64,000 nucleotides of DNA, from contig NZ_LWKZ01000001.1 of assembly GCF_001905005.1 (NCBI RefSeq), positions 1,119,775 through 1,183,774 of the forward strand, written 5' to 3'. Shown here piece by piece: positions 40,679 through 48,451 of the stretch (position 1 is the stretch's first letter; every line of letters starts with the position of its first letter). The notes below the pieces were generated by a model. The model did not search any database. It was not told the DNA's origin and was given only the letters and a program-made list of their open reading frames with translations. This DNA is from Streptomyces sp. CB02923. GTDB lineage: Bacteria; Actinomycetota; Actinomycetes; Streptomycetales; Streptomycetaceae. The position numbers and the translations under genes were made by a program.

Positions 40679-42034
40679 TCAGTCCTGCACATCGATCGTG
40701 TAACCGTTGGTCTCCACGCCCGCCGCCGTGACGACCCTGACCTCCACCCGGCCCGGCTCGACATCCGCCGGCACGGGCACCGTCAGCACACCGTCCGCCG
40801 GATTGCCGAACCCACCGGCGACCGGCACCAGCGGAACGTGCACATGCACCGCTCCGATCCGTACGACCGTGCGCGCCAGCAGGTCCGCTCCCTGCGCACC
40901 CGGCGGTACGAAACCGGTGCCGCGGATCTCGATGTCGTCGCCGGTACGGATGGGCGCGGCGAGGTCGCCCGGCTCCCGGGCCCGTACGACCGACAGGACG
41001 ACCGGACGGCCGCCTTCCGCGTACTTGCCCGCCAGATACATGAGCGCGCCGACGAGTACGACGACGGCGAACGACCACGGGAGGTCCGGCAGCCGGGACG
41101 GGTCGCGGGCCAGCCGGACCACGGCGAAGGACACGGCAGCCACGTTCAGCAGCAGGAACTGGGTGTCGGTGAGGCTGCCGCGCCCCGCGTCGTCCGTGAG
41201 CAGGTCACCGGCGCGCGGCCGCTCCGCGCGCACCTTCTGCAGGCGCCGCCCCTGGATGCGTACGGCGACGACGCGGCGGACCAGCACCGCCACCGCGCAG
41301 GTGATCGCCAGTGCCGACAGCAGCCCGGCTCCGCGCGGCAGTTCGAGCCCGTCCACGAGCGCCTGACGGGCGGCCGCGTCCGTCACCACCGTCAGCAGGA
41401 CGGCCTGCACGAGGACGGCGTACGCCACCAGCAGCAGCCAGCCCGCCGCCACCGTGCGTGACGTGGAGAGCCGGTTGTCCTCGCCGATCAGCGGCGCCAG
41501 CAGGCCGCCGCGGCTGCGGTGCCGCCATCCCGCGCCCGTCAGGGCGAGCGTGAGCACCATCGCGGCGGCCAGCGCCGCCGTACGCGGCGCCGTCCAGCCC
41601 GTACCGATCGCGGTGAGCGCCTGCACGAGCACCAGCACGCCGATCCCGGCCCACAGCACCAGCAGCGTGCGCCGCCAAACGGCGTCCAGCCAGGCCGTGC
41701 CCTCGGCGGCCGCGCGCTCGGCGACCGAGCGGGCCGACAGCGCCAGTTCGTCCGAGACCCATTGCCGGGCGGCACCCGCCGAATGCGCGAGCGCGGCCGG
41801 CACGCCGCGGCCCGCGGCATACTCCTCACGCAGCGCCACGAACGCGGCGACCGCCCTGCGATGCCCCTCGCGCGCGCCACGCGGGCACTTCCCGCAGGTG
41901 CAGTCACCGCCGTAACCACCCGCTCCGGCACCCGTCACTCCTGCCGCCCCGGGCGCAGTGAACCCCTCAGCCCCACCGGGCGTTCCGGGCGATCCGGACG
42001 CCCCCGTCGCCCCGCCCGCCGTCTCCACCGACAC
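40679..42034 (-). CDS. Multi-pass membrane protein with CxCxxC motif and beta-sandwich tail
   Basis: About 451 residues from GTG 42034, chosen for GGCGGAG 5 nt upstream. A Gly/Ala-rich N-terminus carries CTCGKCPRG (about 44-52), a possible metal or redox site. Six or so membrane helices follow (LLVLWAGIGVLVLVQALTAI; AALAAAMVLTLALTGAGW; TVAAGWLLLVAYAVLVQAVLL; LLSALAITCAVAVLVRRVV; FLLLNVAAVSFAVVRLA; FAVVVLVGALMYLAG). The C-terminal 100 residues (IEIRGTGFVPPGAQGADLLARTVVRIG, then VPADVEPGRVEVRVVTAAGV) look like an IPT/TIG immunoglobulin-like fold. I do not recognise the family. Confidence 0.7.
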   Translation of the reverse strand: MSVETAGGATGASGSPGTPGGAEGFTAPGAAGVTGAGAGGYGGDCTCGKCPRGAREGHRRAVAAFVALREEYAAGRGVPAALAHSAGAARQWVSDELALSARSVAERAAAEGTAWLDAVWRRTLLVLWAGIGVLVLVQALTAIGTGWTAPRTAALAAAMVLTLALTGAGWRHRSRGGLLAPLIGEDNRLSTSRTVAAGWLLLVAYAVLVQAVLLTVVTDAAARQALVDGLELPRGAGLLSALAITCAVAVLVRRVVAVRIQGRRLQKVRAERPRAGDLLTDDAGRGSLTDTQFLLLNVAAVSFAVVRLARDPSRLPDLPWSFAVVVLVGALMYLAGKYAEGGRPVVLSVVRAREPGDLAAPIRTGDDIEIRGTGFVPPGAQGADLLARTVVRIGAVHVHVPLVPVAGGFGNPADGVLTVPVPADVEPGRVEVRVVTAAGVETNGYTIDVQD

Positions 42035-42284
42035 GTCCGCTCCGCCCCAGCCACCAGTCGCCGTCAACTTCACCGTACTGAGAGGGAATTGTGCCGCACG
42101 CAACAACCCCGAAAAGTCGGGCGGGCGACTTTACGGGCGGTGACGGGCAATGAACACCGGTGACAGCCACCCCACCAAGTTGACGCCAGGGCCCACAACG
42201 CCAGAACAACCCCCTGCCCCCACGCCCCACGAACAACACAGAGCAAGAGCCGCTCCGTCTGCCGTCTCGGTACTGTGGCTTCGC

Positions 42285-43181
42285 ATGACCGACACTGAGT
42301 TCGAGATCACCGCAGATCTGGTCCGCGACCTGCTGCGGGAGCAGCATCCGGACCTTGCGGGGCTGGCCATCCGTGAGGTGGCGGGTGGCTGGGGCAATCA
42401 GATGTGGCGCCTCGGGGACGAGTTGGCCGTGCGTATGCAGCGTATGGATCCCACCCCGGAGCTCCAGCTCAAGGAGCGGCGGTGGCTGCCCGTGCTGGCT
42501 CCGCGCCTGCCGCTCCCGGTGCCGACCCCGGTGCGGTTCGGTGAACCGTCCGGGCCCTTTCCCAAGCACTGGACCGTCATGACGTGGGTTCCCGGCGAGC
42601 CGCTGGACCACGGCTCGATCAGCCGCGGCGCCCACGCGGCCGACACGCTGGCGGGGTTTCTCCGGGCGCTCCATGCGGAGGCGCCCGCCGAGGCGCCGGT
42701 CGCCACGGACCGCGGCGCCCATCCCAGGAACTGCACGGGCGGCTTCGAGGAGTTCTTCGAGGCCGTTGCCCCCGACGACGTCGCTGCCGACGTCCGGGCC
42801 GTCTGGGACGACGCCGTTGCGGCCCACGGGTGGGAGGGCCCGCCGGTGTGGGTGCACGGCGACCTGCATCCCGCGAACGTCGTCGTCTCGGACGGCACCA
42901 TCTCGGGCATCGTCGACTTCGGTGACTTGTTCGCCGGTGACCCGGCATGGGACCTCGCCGCCGCATGGGTGCTGCTGCCCGCGGGCACGGCCGCACGGTT
43001 CTTCGACATGTACGGGCACGCCGACGAGTCGGCCATCCGGCGCGCCCGCGGGCTGGCCGCCATGAAGAGCCTCTTCCTGATGCTCATGGGACGGAATGGA
43101 GACCGGGGCCTTCCCGGCGGCAAGCCGCACTGGGGACCTGCGGGCCGGGCGGCGCTTGACCGTGTTCTGAAGGGCGTTTGA
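42285..43181 (+). CDS. Aminoglycoside phosphotransferase-family kinase
   Basis: A 298-residue APH-fold enzyme. The catalytic loop is HGDLHPANV (H191, D193) and the metal-binding motif IVDFGDL (D211). The N-terminal VAGGWGNQMWRLGDELAVRM provides the nucleotide loop region. The family phosphorylates small molecules, not only antibiotics; the substrate cannot be told. The ATG at 42285 lies 8 nt after a TACTGT box and lacks a ribosome binding site, so the message is probably leaderless; an upstream in-frame ATG (42150) gives a Pro-rich extension and is disfavoured. Confidence 0.88.
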   Translation: MTDTEFEITADLVRDLLREQHPDLAGLAIREVAGGWGNQMWRLGDELAVRMQRMDPTPELQLKERRWLPVLAPRLPLPVPTPVRFGEPSGPFPKHWTVMTWVPGEPLDHGSISRGAHAADTLAGFLRALHAEAPAEAPVATDRGAHPRNCTGGFEEFFEAVAPDDVAADVRAVWDDAVAAHGWEGPPVWVHGDLHPANVVVSDGTISGIVDFGDLFAGDPAWDLAAAWVLLPAGTAARFFDMYGHADESAIRRARGLAAMKSLFLMLMGRNGDRGLPGGKPHWGPAGRAALDRVLKGV

Positions 43182-43196
43182 TACGCGCTTCTTCAA

Positions 43197-43251
43197 GCCC
43201 CGGCCGAGCCCCGACCGAGCCCCGGCCGAGCGCCGGCCGAGCCCCGGCCGA
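43197..43251. repeat. CCGAGCCCCGGC tandem repeat
   Basis: About five tandem 11-12-bp units of CCGAGCCCCGGC/CCGAGCGCCGGC lie between the convergent phosphotransferase and aldolase-family genes. No separate terminator hairpin is evident, and the self-complementary GGCC/CCGG content could serve. Confidence 0.7.
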
Positions 43252-43262
43252 GCCGGCGCGTC

Positions 43263-44072
43263 TCAGCCGAGCAGGTCCGGCTCGCTGCGTGTGATCTGTT
43301 GGTGGAGCGGCTGGTAGTTGATCCAGGCGACCAGGTCGTTGCCCAGTTGTTCCCGGGTGTGTACGGCGCTCTCGTGGTCGATCAGTACGGGTTTTCCCGC
43401 GGCGCGGGCGGTCAGCTGTACCTGGCAGGAACGCTCCATCGTGATGAACCACCAGGCTGCCGCGTCGACCGAGTCGCCCACCGTCAGCAGGCCGTGGTTG
43501 CGCAGGATGACGGCCTTGTGCGGGCCGAGCGCGACCGCGATGCGGCGCCCCTCCTCCTCGTCCACCACGACACCCGTGTAGTCGTCGAACAGTGTGTGGT
43601 CCTCGTAGAACGCGCACACGTCCTGGGTAATCGGGTCCAGGAGTTCGCCCAGGGTGGACAGGGCCCGGCCGTACACCGAGTGGCTGTGTGCGGCGGCGAC
43701 GACGTCCGGGCGGGCCTGGTGGACCTGCGCGTGGATCGCGAACGCCGCCTGGTTGACGTGGTAGCGGCCCTCGACGACCTTTCCCTCGTGGTTGACCAGG
43801 ATCAGGTCACCGACCGTGATGTGCTTGAACGACATGCCGAAGGGGTTCACCCAGAAGCAGTCGGTGAACTCCGGGTCCCGGGCGGTGATGTGGCCCGCCA
43901 CCCCCTCCTCGAACCCGAACCGCCCGAAGAGCCGCAGCGCCGCCGCGAGACGTTCCTTGCGGTACCGGCGCTCCTCCTCGACGGTCGCGTGCTGCGGCGG
44001 CATGGCGAAGTGGAGCTGGTCGTTGGGTACAGGGGTGGGCTGCGTGGGCGCGGGCCCGGCGGCTTCCTCCAT
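43263..44072 (-). CDS. Class II aldolase/adducin-family protein
   Basis: A 269-residue protein with a strong GGAGGAAG ribosome binding site before ATG 44072. Zinc-site residues of the fuculose-aldolase fold are visible: VAAAHSHSVYGRAL (H129, H131) and a later His in VILRNHGLLTVGDSVDAA. The pattern ITARDPEFTDCFWVNPFGMSF is typical of the actinobacterial subgroup related to adducin heads and decarboxylating or aldol-cleaving enzymes. The substrate is unknown. It is monocistronic. Confidence 0.9.
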   Translation of the reverse strand: MEEAAGPAPTQPTPVPNDQLHFAMPPQHATVEEERRYRKERLAAALRLFGRFGFEEGVAGHITARDPEFTDCFWVNPFGMSFKHITVGDLILVNHEGKVVEGRYHVNQAAFAIHAQVHQARPDVVAAAHSHSVYGRALSTLGELLDPITQDVCAFYEDHTLFDDYTGVVVDEEEGRRIAVALGPHKAVILRNHGLLTVGDSVDAAAWWFITMERSCQVQLTARAAGKPVLIDHESAVHTREQLGNDLVAWINYQPLHQQITRSEPDLLG

Positions 44073-44334
44073 GGCGGCTTCCTCCTTGCGCGTAGGGCTC
44101 GGATCGGAAGCTACCTGCCGGTAGTGGGGGTGAACAGGGGTACGGCGGCATTACGTGCGGGAGCCGGGCGTAGGGCAGCAGGGAGTGGAGTACGGAGGCC
44201 GGGCGTACGGAAGCCGGGCATAGGGAAGCAGTTCGGGCGGCGGCAATTCGTGCGACGGAAGTTCGGGTGGCGGCTCTTCTGCCGGGCCCGGAAAATCGCT
44301 TCGGGAGCGGCGTACCGGCCGTTACGGTGCCCCC

Positions 44335-45132
44335 ATGGCTGCCACTCCCGGTATTCCCCTGAGTTTCGACCGCTACTGCGCCGAGATCGTCGACCAGGCG
44401 GATCTGCTGCGGTCCACCGTCAAGGGCACGGACCCGGCGGCCCCGGTGCCGTCCTGCCCCGGCTGGGACCTCGGCCAGCTGATCCGGCACGTCAACGGCG
44501 CGCACCGCTGGGTCGCGACGATCGTGGGCACCCGGGCCGCGGAGCCCGTCTCCGACGAACTGGTCAACGAGATGCCGAAGCTGACCGGCGAGGATCCGGC
44601 CGCGCTGGACGCCCTGCTCGCCGAGGGTGCCACGCGGCTGTCGGAAACCCTGCGGGACGCCGGTCCCGACGTGGCGGTGTGGACCGTGGCGCCCGGCGGG
44701 ACACCCGTCTTCTGGGCTCGCCGTATGACGCACGAAACGGCCCTCCACCGGGCCGACGCCGCACTGGCGGCCGGGCGGGAGTACGTCCTCGACGCGGACG
44801 TGGCCCGCGACGCCCTCGACGAGTGGATGGGATTCCACGCGGTCGAGGAGATCGCCGAGGACCAGCCCGGCGTGCCGTCCCTGCTCGGCCCCGGCCGTAC
44901 CCTGCACTTCCACGCCACGGACGCGGACGCGGAGTGGTTCGTGGACCTCACCGGCAAGGCCCCCGTCTGGCGCGCCGCCCACGAGAAGGCCGCGGTCGCC
45001 GTCCGTGGCACCGTCACCGACCTGGTGCTCTTCCTCTACGGACGCCCCGCCGTCGCCGGGGGTGTGGAGACCCTCGGCGACCGGCAGTTGCTCGACGTGT
45101 GGCTGGAGCGGACGCGCTTCTGGCTCCAGTGA
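44335..45132 (+). CDS. Mycothiol-dependent maleylpyruvate-isomerase-family (DinB-like) protein
   Basis: A 265-residue protein of the MDMPI/DinB-like superfamily that uses mycothiol as cofactor in actinobacteria. The metal ligands of the N-terminal four-helix bundle are visible: H52 in LIRHVNGAHRW, E134 and H138 in THETALHRAD. The C-terminal half (VRGTVTDLVLFLYGR) is the MDMPI C domain. The reaction is unknown; many members act in thiol-dependent detoxification. The -10 box TACGGT ends 6 nt before the ATG and no ribosome binding site is seen, so it is probably leaderless. Confidence 0.88.
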   Translation: MAATPGIPLSFDRYCAEIVDQADLLRSTVKGTDPAAPVPSCPGWDLGQLIRHVNGAHRWVATIVGTRAAEPVSDELVNEMPKLTGEDPAALDALLAEGATRLSETLRDAGPDVAVWTVAPGGTPVFWARRMTHETALHRADAALAAGREYVLDADVARDALDEWMGFHAVEEIAEDQPGVPSLLGPGRTLHFHATDADAEWFVDLTGKAPVWRAAHEKAAVAVRGTVTDLVLFLYGRPAVAGGVETLGDRQLLDVWLERTRFWLQ

Positions 45133-45205
45133 GGCGGGCGGACGGACGGAGTCAGGTCGCCGATGCGTCCGGCGGGAGGGGCGGCGCGCGGCCCCGCGGT
45201 CGCCG

Positions 45206-46234
45206 TCAGGCGGCGGAGCGGTCGTCCGGCCGGCGGCGGCGTAGTTCGGGCTGCTGGAGGGCGGGCGGCTGGTAGGCCGTGTCGAGCGTTCCGATGTCGG
45301 TGCCCGGGGGCACGATGGCGTCGATCCGGTCGAGGAGTTCGTCGGTCAGCGTCGTGCCCGTACCCGCGAGGAGGTCGTCGAGGTGCTCCATGGTGCGCGG
45401 GCCGATGATCGCGGAGGTAACGCCGGGGTGGGCGATGGCGAAGGCGGTCGCCAGGTGTGTCAGTGACATCCCCGCCTCTTCGGCGAGCGGGACGAGCTGT
45501 TCGACGACGTCGAGCCGGTGCTCGTCGGTCAGGTGCCGGAAGCCGAAGCCGGCGCGGTGGCTGTCGGCCTGCCGTCCCTTGCGGTAGCGGCCGGTGAGCA
45601 GGCCGCCCGCGAGGGGGCTCCAGACCAGGGCGCCCATGCCGTGGCGCTCGCAGACGGGCAGCACTTCGCGCTCGATGCCGCGGTTGAGGATCGAGTACGT
45701 CGGCTGCTCGGCGCGGAACCGCTCCAGGCCGCGCCGCTCGGCGGCCCACTGCGCCTCGACGATGTCCGAGGCGGGGAAGGCGGAGGAGCCGATGGCCCGG
45801 ACCTTGCCCGCGCGGACCAGGTCGGTGAGGGCGGAGAGGGTTTCCTCCACGTCGGTGTCCGGCGCGGGCCGGTGGATCTGGAACAGGTCGACGTGGTCGG
45901 TCCCCAGGCGGCGCAGGGAGTCCTCCAGCGCGCGGACCAGCCAGCGCCGCGAGGCGCCCTGCCGGTTGGGGTCGTCGCCCATCGGCAGGCGCGCCTTGGT
46001 GGCGAGCACGATGTCGTCCCGGCGGCCCTTGAGGGCCTTGCCGACGATCTCCTCGGACTCGCCGCGCGAGTAGGCGTCGGCGGTGTCGACGAAGTTGATG
46101 CCCGCGTCCAGGGCCCGGTGGATGATCCGTACGCAGTCGTCGTGGTCGGGGTTGCCGATGGCGCCGAACATCATCGCGCCCAGGCAGTACGGGCTGACCT
46201 TGATGCCGGTCCTGCCGAGTGTGCGGTACCTCAT
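45206..46234 (-). CDS. Aldo/keto reductase
   Basis: A 342-residue TIM-barrel NADPH-dependent oxidoreductase. The catalytic tetrad is complete: D50 (FVDTAD), Y55 (AYSRG), K80 (LATKARL), H121 (FQIHRP). The NADP-binding C-terminal segment SAIIGPRTMEHLDDLL is present. The ATG at 46234 has AGAGGAGAG upstream. It is divergent from a TetR gene with two TetR-type palindromes between the start codons, so it is very likely the TetR target and expressed on exposure to an inducer. Confidence 0.94.
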   Translation of the reverse strand: MRYRTLGRTGIKVSPYCLGAMMFGAIGNPDHDDCVRIIHRALDAGINFVDTADAYSRGESEEIVGKALKGRRDDIVLATKARLPMGDDPNRQGASRRWLVRALEDSLRRLGTDHVDLFQIHRPAPDTDVEETLSALTDLVRAGKVRAIGSSAFPASDIVEAQWAAERRGLERFRAEQPTYSILNRGIEREVLPVCERHGMGALVWSPLAGGLLTGRYRKGRQADSHRAGFGFRHLTDEHRLDVVEQLVPLAEEAGMSLTHLATAFAIAHPGVTSAIIGPRTMEHLDDLLAGTGTTLTDELLDRIDAIVPPGTDIGTLDTAYQPPALQQPELRRRRPDDRSAA

Positions 46235-46300
46235 GGCTCTCCTCTTGCAGCATGGTGTGATGGCGGGCGTCCGGCGCAGCGCGCTACCCTGACGCGAAAA

Positions 46301-46315
46301 CGGAACGGCGTTCAG
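46301..46315. promoter_or_regulatory. TetR operator 1 (imperfect), CGGAACGGCGTTCAG
   Basis: A 15-bp palindrome with one mismatched arm position, upstream of the aldo/keto reductase. Its centre is 26 bp from that of operator 2, placing both on the same DNA face within about 2.5 turns. Confidence 0.65.
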
Positions 46316-46326
46316 CCGAGACAATA

Positions 46327-46341
46327 CGGAACAGTGTTCCG
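46327..46341. promoter_or_regulatory. TetR operator 2 (perfect), CGGAACAGTGTTCCG
   Basis: A perfect 7-1-7 palindrome 18 bp before the tetR start codon, just ahead of its GAGGAGGAAC ribosome binding site. Same half-site CGGAAC as operator 1. Confidence 0.72.
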
Positions 46342-46359
46342 CTTAGCAAGAGGAGGAAC

Positions 46360-46992
46360 GTGAGCGAGGGCACGCAGCGGAAGACCGGCAACGGCCCCGG
46401 CACCGGCGCCACGTCGGACGGGCAACCCGGCAAGCGCGTGCGCGCCGACGCGCAGCGCAGCACCGACGCCCTGCTCACCGCGGCCGCGGAAATCTTCGCC
46501 ACCGCGGGAGTCGACGCCCCCGTACGCCAGATCACCGCCAGAGCAGGCGTGGGAGCCGGCACCCTCTACCGCCACTTCCCCCAGCGCGCGGACCTCATCG
46601 CCGCGGTCTTCCGCCACGAGGTCGACGCCTGCGCCGACGCCGCCCCCGCCCTCACGGCCGCGTGCGATCCGGTCGACGCCCTCGACCGGTGGCTCCAGCG
46701 CTTCGCGGGATTCATCGCCGCCAAGCGCGGCCTCAGCAGCGCCCTGCACTCAGGAGACCCGGCCTACGACAGCCTGCCCGGCTACTTCCAGCAGCGCTTC
46801 GTACCCGTCCTCGGCACACTCCTCGACACCGCGGCCGACGCCGGCCACATCCGCTCCGGCATGGACCCCGAAGAACTGCTGCGCGCCGTCGCCAACCTGA
46901 CCATGCCGGCCGACGAGGACGACAACGGCCAGACGCGACGGATGGTCGGCCTCCTCGTCGACGGGCTGCGGTACGGGGCGCAGAGGCGCTGA
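46360..46992 (+). CDS. TetR-family repressor
   Basis: A 210-residue regulator starting at GTG 46360 after GAGGAGGAAC. A 25-residue Gly/Thr/Arg tail precedes the HTH (ALLTAAAEIFATAGVDAPVRQITARAGVGAGTLYRHFPQRADL, about 35-78). The C-terminal SBP56/TetR_C_33-type ligand domain (LDRWLQRFAGFIAAKRGLSSAL) occurs in repressors of adjacent oxidoreductases. It is divergent from the aldo/keto reductase. Confidence 0.93.
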   Translation: MSEGTQRKTGNGPGTGATSDGQPGKRVRADAQRSTDALLTAAAEIFATAGVDAPVRQITARAGVGAGTLYRHFPQRADLIAAVFRHEVDACADAAPALTAACDPVDALDRWLQRFAGFIAAKRGLSSALHSGDPAYDSLPGYFQQRFVPVLGTLLDTAADAGHIRSGMDPEELLRAVANLTMPADEDDNGQTRRMVGLLVDGLRYGAQRR

Positions 46993-47104
46993 GCGTCGGC
47001 CGATGCGGGCTCACGAGTGCGTGCAGGAGCGACCGAGCAGGCCACCCGGGCAGGCGTTACGGACACGCCGGGTCCTCGGGTGCCTCATCCCTCCGCGCCG
47101 ACGC

Positions 47105-47707
47105 TCACAGGCGGTCGAGCGCGGTGAGGTCGATGGAAAGGGCGAAAGGCGCGTCGAGCTTCACCTCGTCGTGGAAGGTGCCGACGAGGCGGTAGGAGCG
47201 CGTCCGTGCGTCGAGCGCGTAAGCGTGCACCACCGGGGCATCGTCCACGCCCTCCCTCCCGACCCGCCAGAAGTACGGGACCCCAGCGTCGGCGTACTTG
47301 CGCGGCTTGGTGTCACGGTCCCGCGCGGCGGAGCGGGGAGAGACCACTTCGACGGCGAGCAGTACATCCCGCACCGGGAAATACAGCTGGTCCCCGCCCC
47401 GCACCGCCGCGGCCCGCACGATCGTGATGTCCGGCTCCGGAGCGTTGCGCTCGTCGATGACCACGGTCATCCGACTTTGCACCTTCAGATGGGGTGGCAC
47501 GGTGCCGCGCAGCGACTGCACCAGCAGGTCGGTCATGATGCCGTGGAAGCGCTCGTGCGGCCCGTCGGACGACAGCCACCCGTCGAGCAGCTCCACATGC
47601 GCGGGAATGTCGGGCGGCGACAGGAGGTCGTGCACGGTGTAGCCGTCGGGCGGTGGTACCGGCGAGCCCTGGGAGCCCGGCGAGTGCCGTGGGGTCCCTG
47701 TCGTCAT
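47105..47707 (-). CDS. Uma2 (DUF820) PD-(D/E)xK-fold protein, copy A
   Basis: A 200-residue protein of the Uma2 family. The nuclease-like core reads HVELLDGWL, MTVVIDERNAPEPDITIV and LLAVEVVSPRSAARDRDTKPRKYADAGVPYFWRV, with the acidic residues of PD and the EVxSP element; the DTKPRKY lysine fits the third position. Its ATG overlaps the end of copy B by 4 nt, so the two are a coupled tandem pair. Uma2 proteins are abundant in Streptomyces and cyanobacteria; nuclease activity is predicted from fold but the biological role is not established. Confidence 0.85.
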   Translation of the reverse strand: MTTGTPRHSPGSQGSPVPPPDGYTVHDLLSPPDIPAHVELLDGWLSSDGPHERFHGIMTDLLVQSLRGTVPPHLKVQSRMTVVIDERNAPEPDITIVRAAAVRGGDQLYFPVRDVLLAVEVVSPRSAARDRDTKPRKYADAGVPYFWRVGREGVDDAPVVHAYALDARTRSYRLVGTFHDEVKLDAPFALSIDLTALDRL

Positions 47708-48327
47708 CGACGCCGGTTGATCGCGGTGAGGTCGACGTCGACGGCGAAGGGCTCGGCGGTCTTGAGGCGGTTGTGATGGATTCCCATGGGCACGTAGGCC
47801 CTGGTGGCGGGGTCGAGTTCGTAGACGTACACCACCGGAAAACCCTCGCTGCCCTCCTCCACGCGCCAGAAGTGCCGGATGCCGTGGGCGGCGTACTTGC
47901 GGGGCTTCGCGTCCCGGTCCCGCTCGACGGAGTCGCGCGAGACGACCTCCACCGCCAGGATGACGTCCTCCGGCCGCCTGAGGCAGGTCTGCCTCGGCCC
48001 GACGTCGGCGCCGAGTGGGACCACCAGCACGTCGGGCTCCAGGCGGTTGCGCTCGTCCAGTTTGGCGCTGAACTCACGCAGGACATCGAGGCCGTCCGGC
48101 GCCTGCTCCAGCAGGGTCCGCTCCAGGAGTCGCATGGCTCGCATGTGGAAGAGGGTTTGCGGCCTCGTGAAGACGAGGCTTCCGTCGATCAGCTCGGCGC
48201 GCCTGGGCAGATGGGGGAGCTGGTCAAGGGCGTCCGCGGTCCAGCCGCCGGGGGGAGGGACGGGGTAGGCGCATTGCGCGTACTGCTCGTGGTGCCGGTC
48301 CCGGTCGTCTTCGGGCGCGGCACTCAT
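47704..48327 (-). CDS. Uma2 (DUF820) PD-(D/E)xK-fold protein, copy B
   Basis: A 207-residue paralogue of the downstream gene: RRAELIDGSLVF, LDERNRLEPDVLVV, DVILAVEVVSRDSVERDRDAKPRKYAAHGIRHFWRV and the same closing pattern (PFAVDVDLTAINR against PFALSIDLTALDR). The ATG at 48327 is preferred because GGGAGC lies 7 nt upstream; an ATG 5 codons earlier has no site. The pair clearly arose by tandem duplication. Confidence 0.85.
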   Translation of the reverse strand: MSAAPEDDRDRHHEQYAQCAYPVPPPGGWTADALDQLPHLPRRAELIDGSLVFTRPQTLFHMRAMRLLERTLLEQAPDGLDVLREFSAKLDERNRLEPDVLVVPLGADVGPRQTCLRRPEDVILAVEVVSRDSVERDRDAKPRKYAAHGIRHFWRVEEGSEGFPVVYVYELDPATRAYVPMGIHHNRLKTAEPFAVDVDLTAINRRR

Positions 48328-48382
48328 CGTGGTTGCTCCCATGCGACGGAGTCTCGCCTGTACGGCCACCCTACCCACCCAC

Positions 48383-48428
48383 AACGCCGCAGCCGCCGCT
48401 CAAACTGATGAGCGACGGCTGCGGCGTT
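48383..48428 (-). terminator. Terminator downstream of guaA
   Basis: A long hairpin with outer stem AACGCCGCAGCCG/CGGCTGCGGCGTT, one C-A mismatch, inner stem CGCTCA/TGAGCG and loop AACTGA. It lies 24 bp after the guaA stop and before the Uma2 pair. Confidence 0.85.
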
Positions 48429-48451
48429 GACCTGGGGGAGCTACTGCGGGG

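Noticed and set aside
45449..45470. TGTCAGTG in the aldo/keto reductase gene as a damage promoter
   Set aside because: It lies inside the coding region and has no TANNNT box at the required 8-nt spacing before a gene start.
47104..48327. Restriction or toxin-antitoxin system for the Uma2 pair
   Set aside because: No methyltransferase or antitoxin-like partner; two similar copies fit duplication better.
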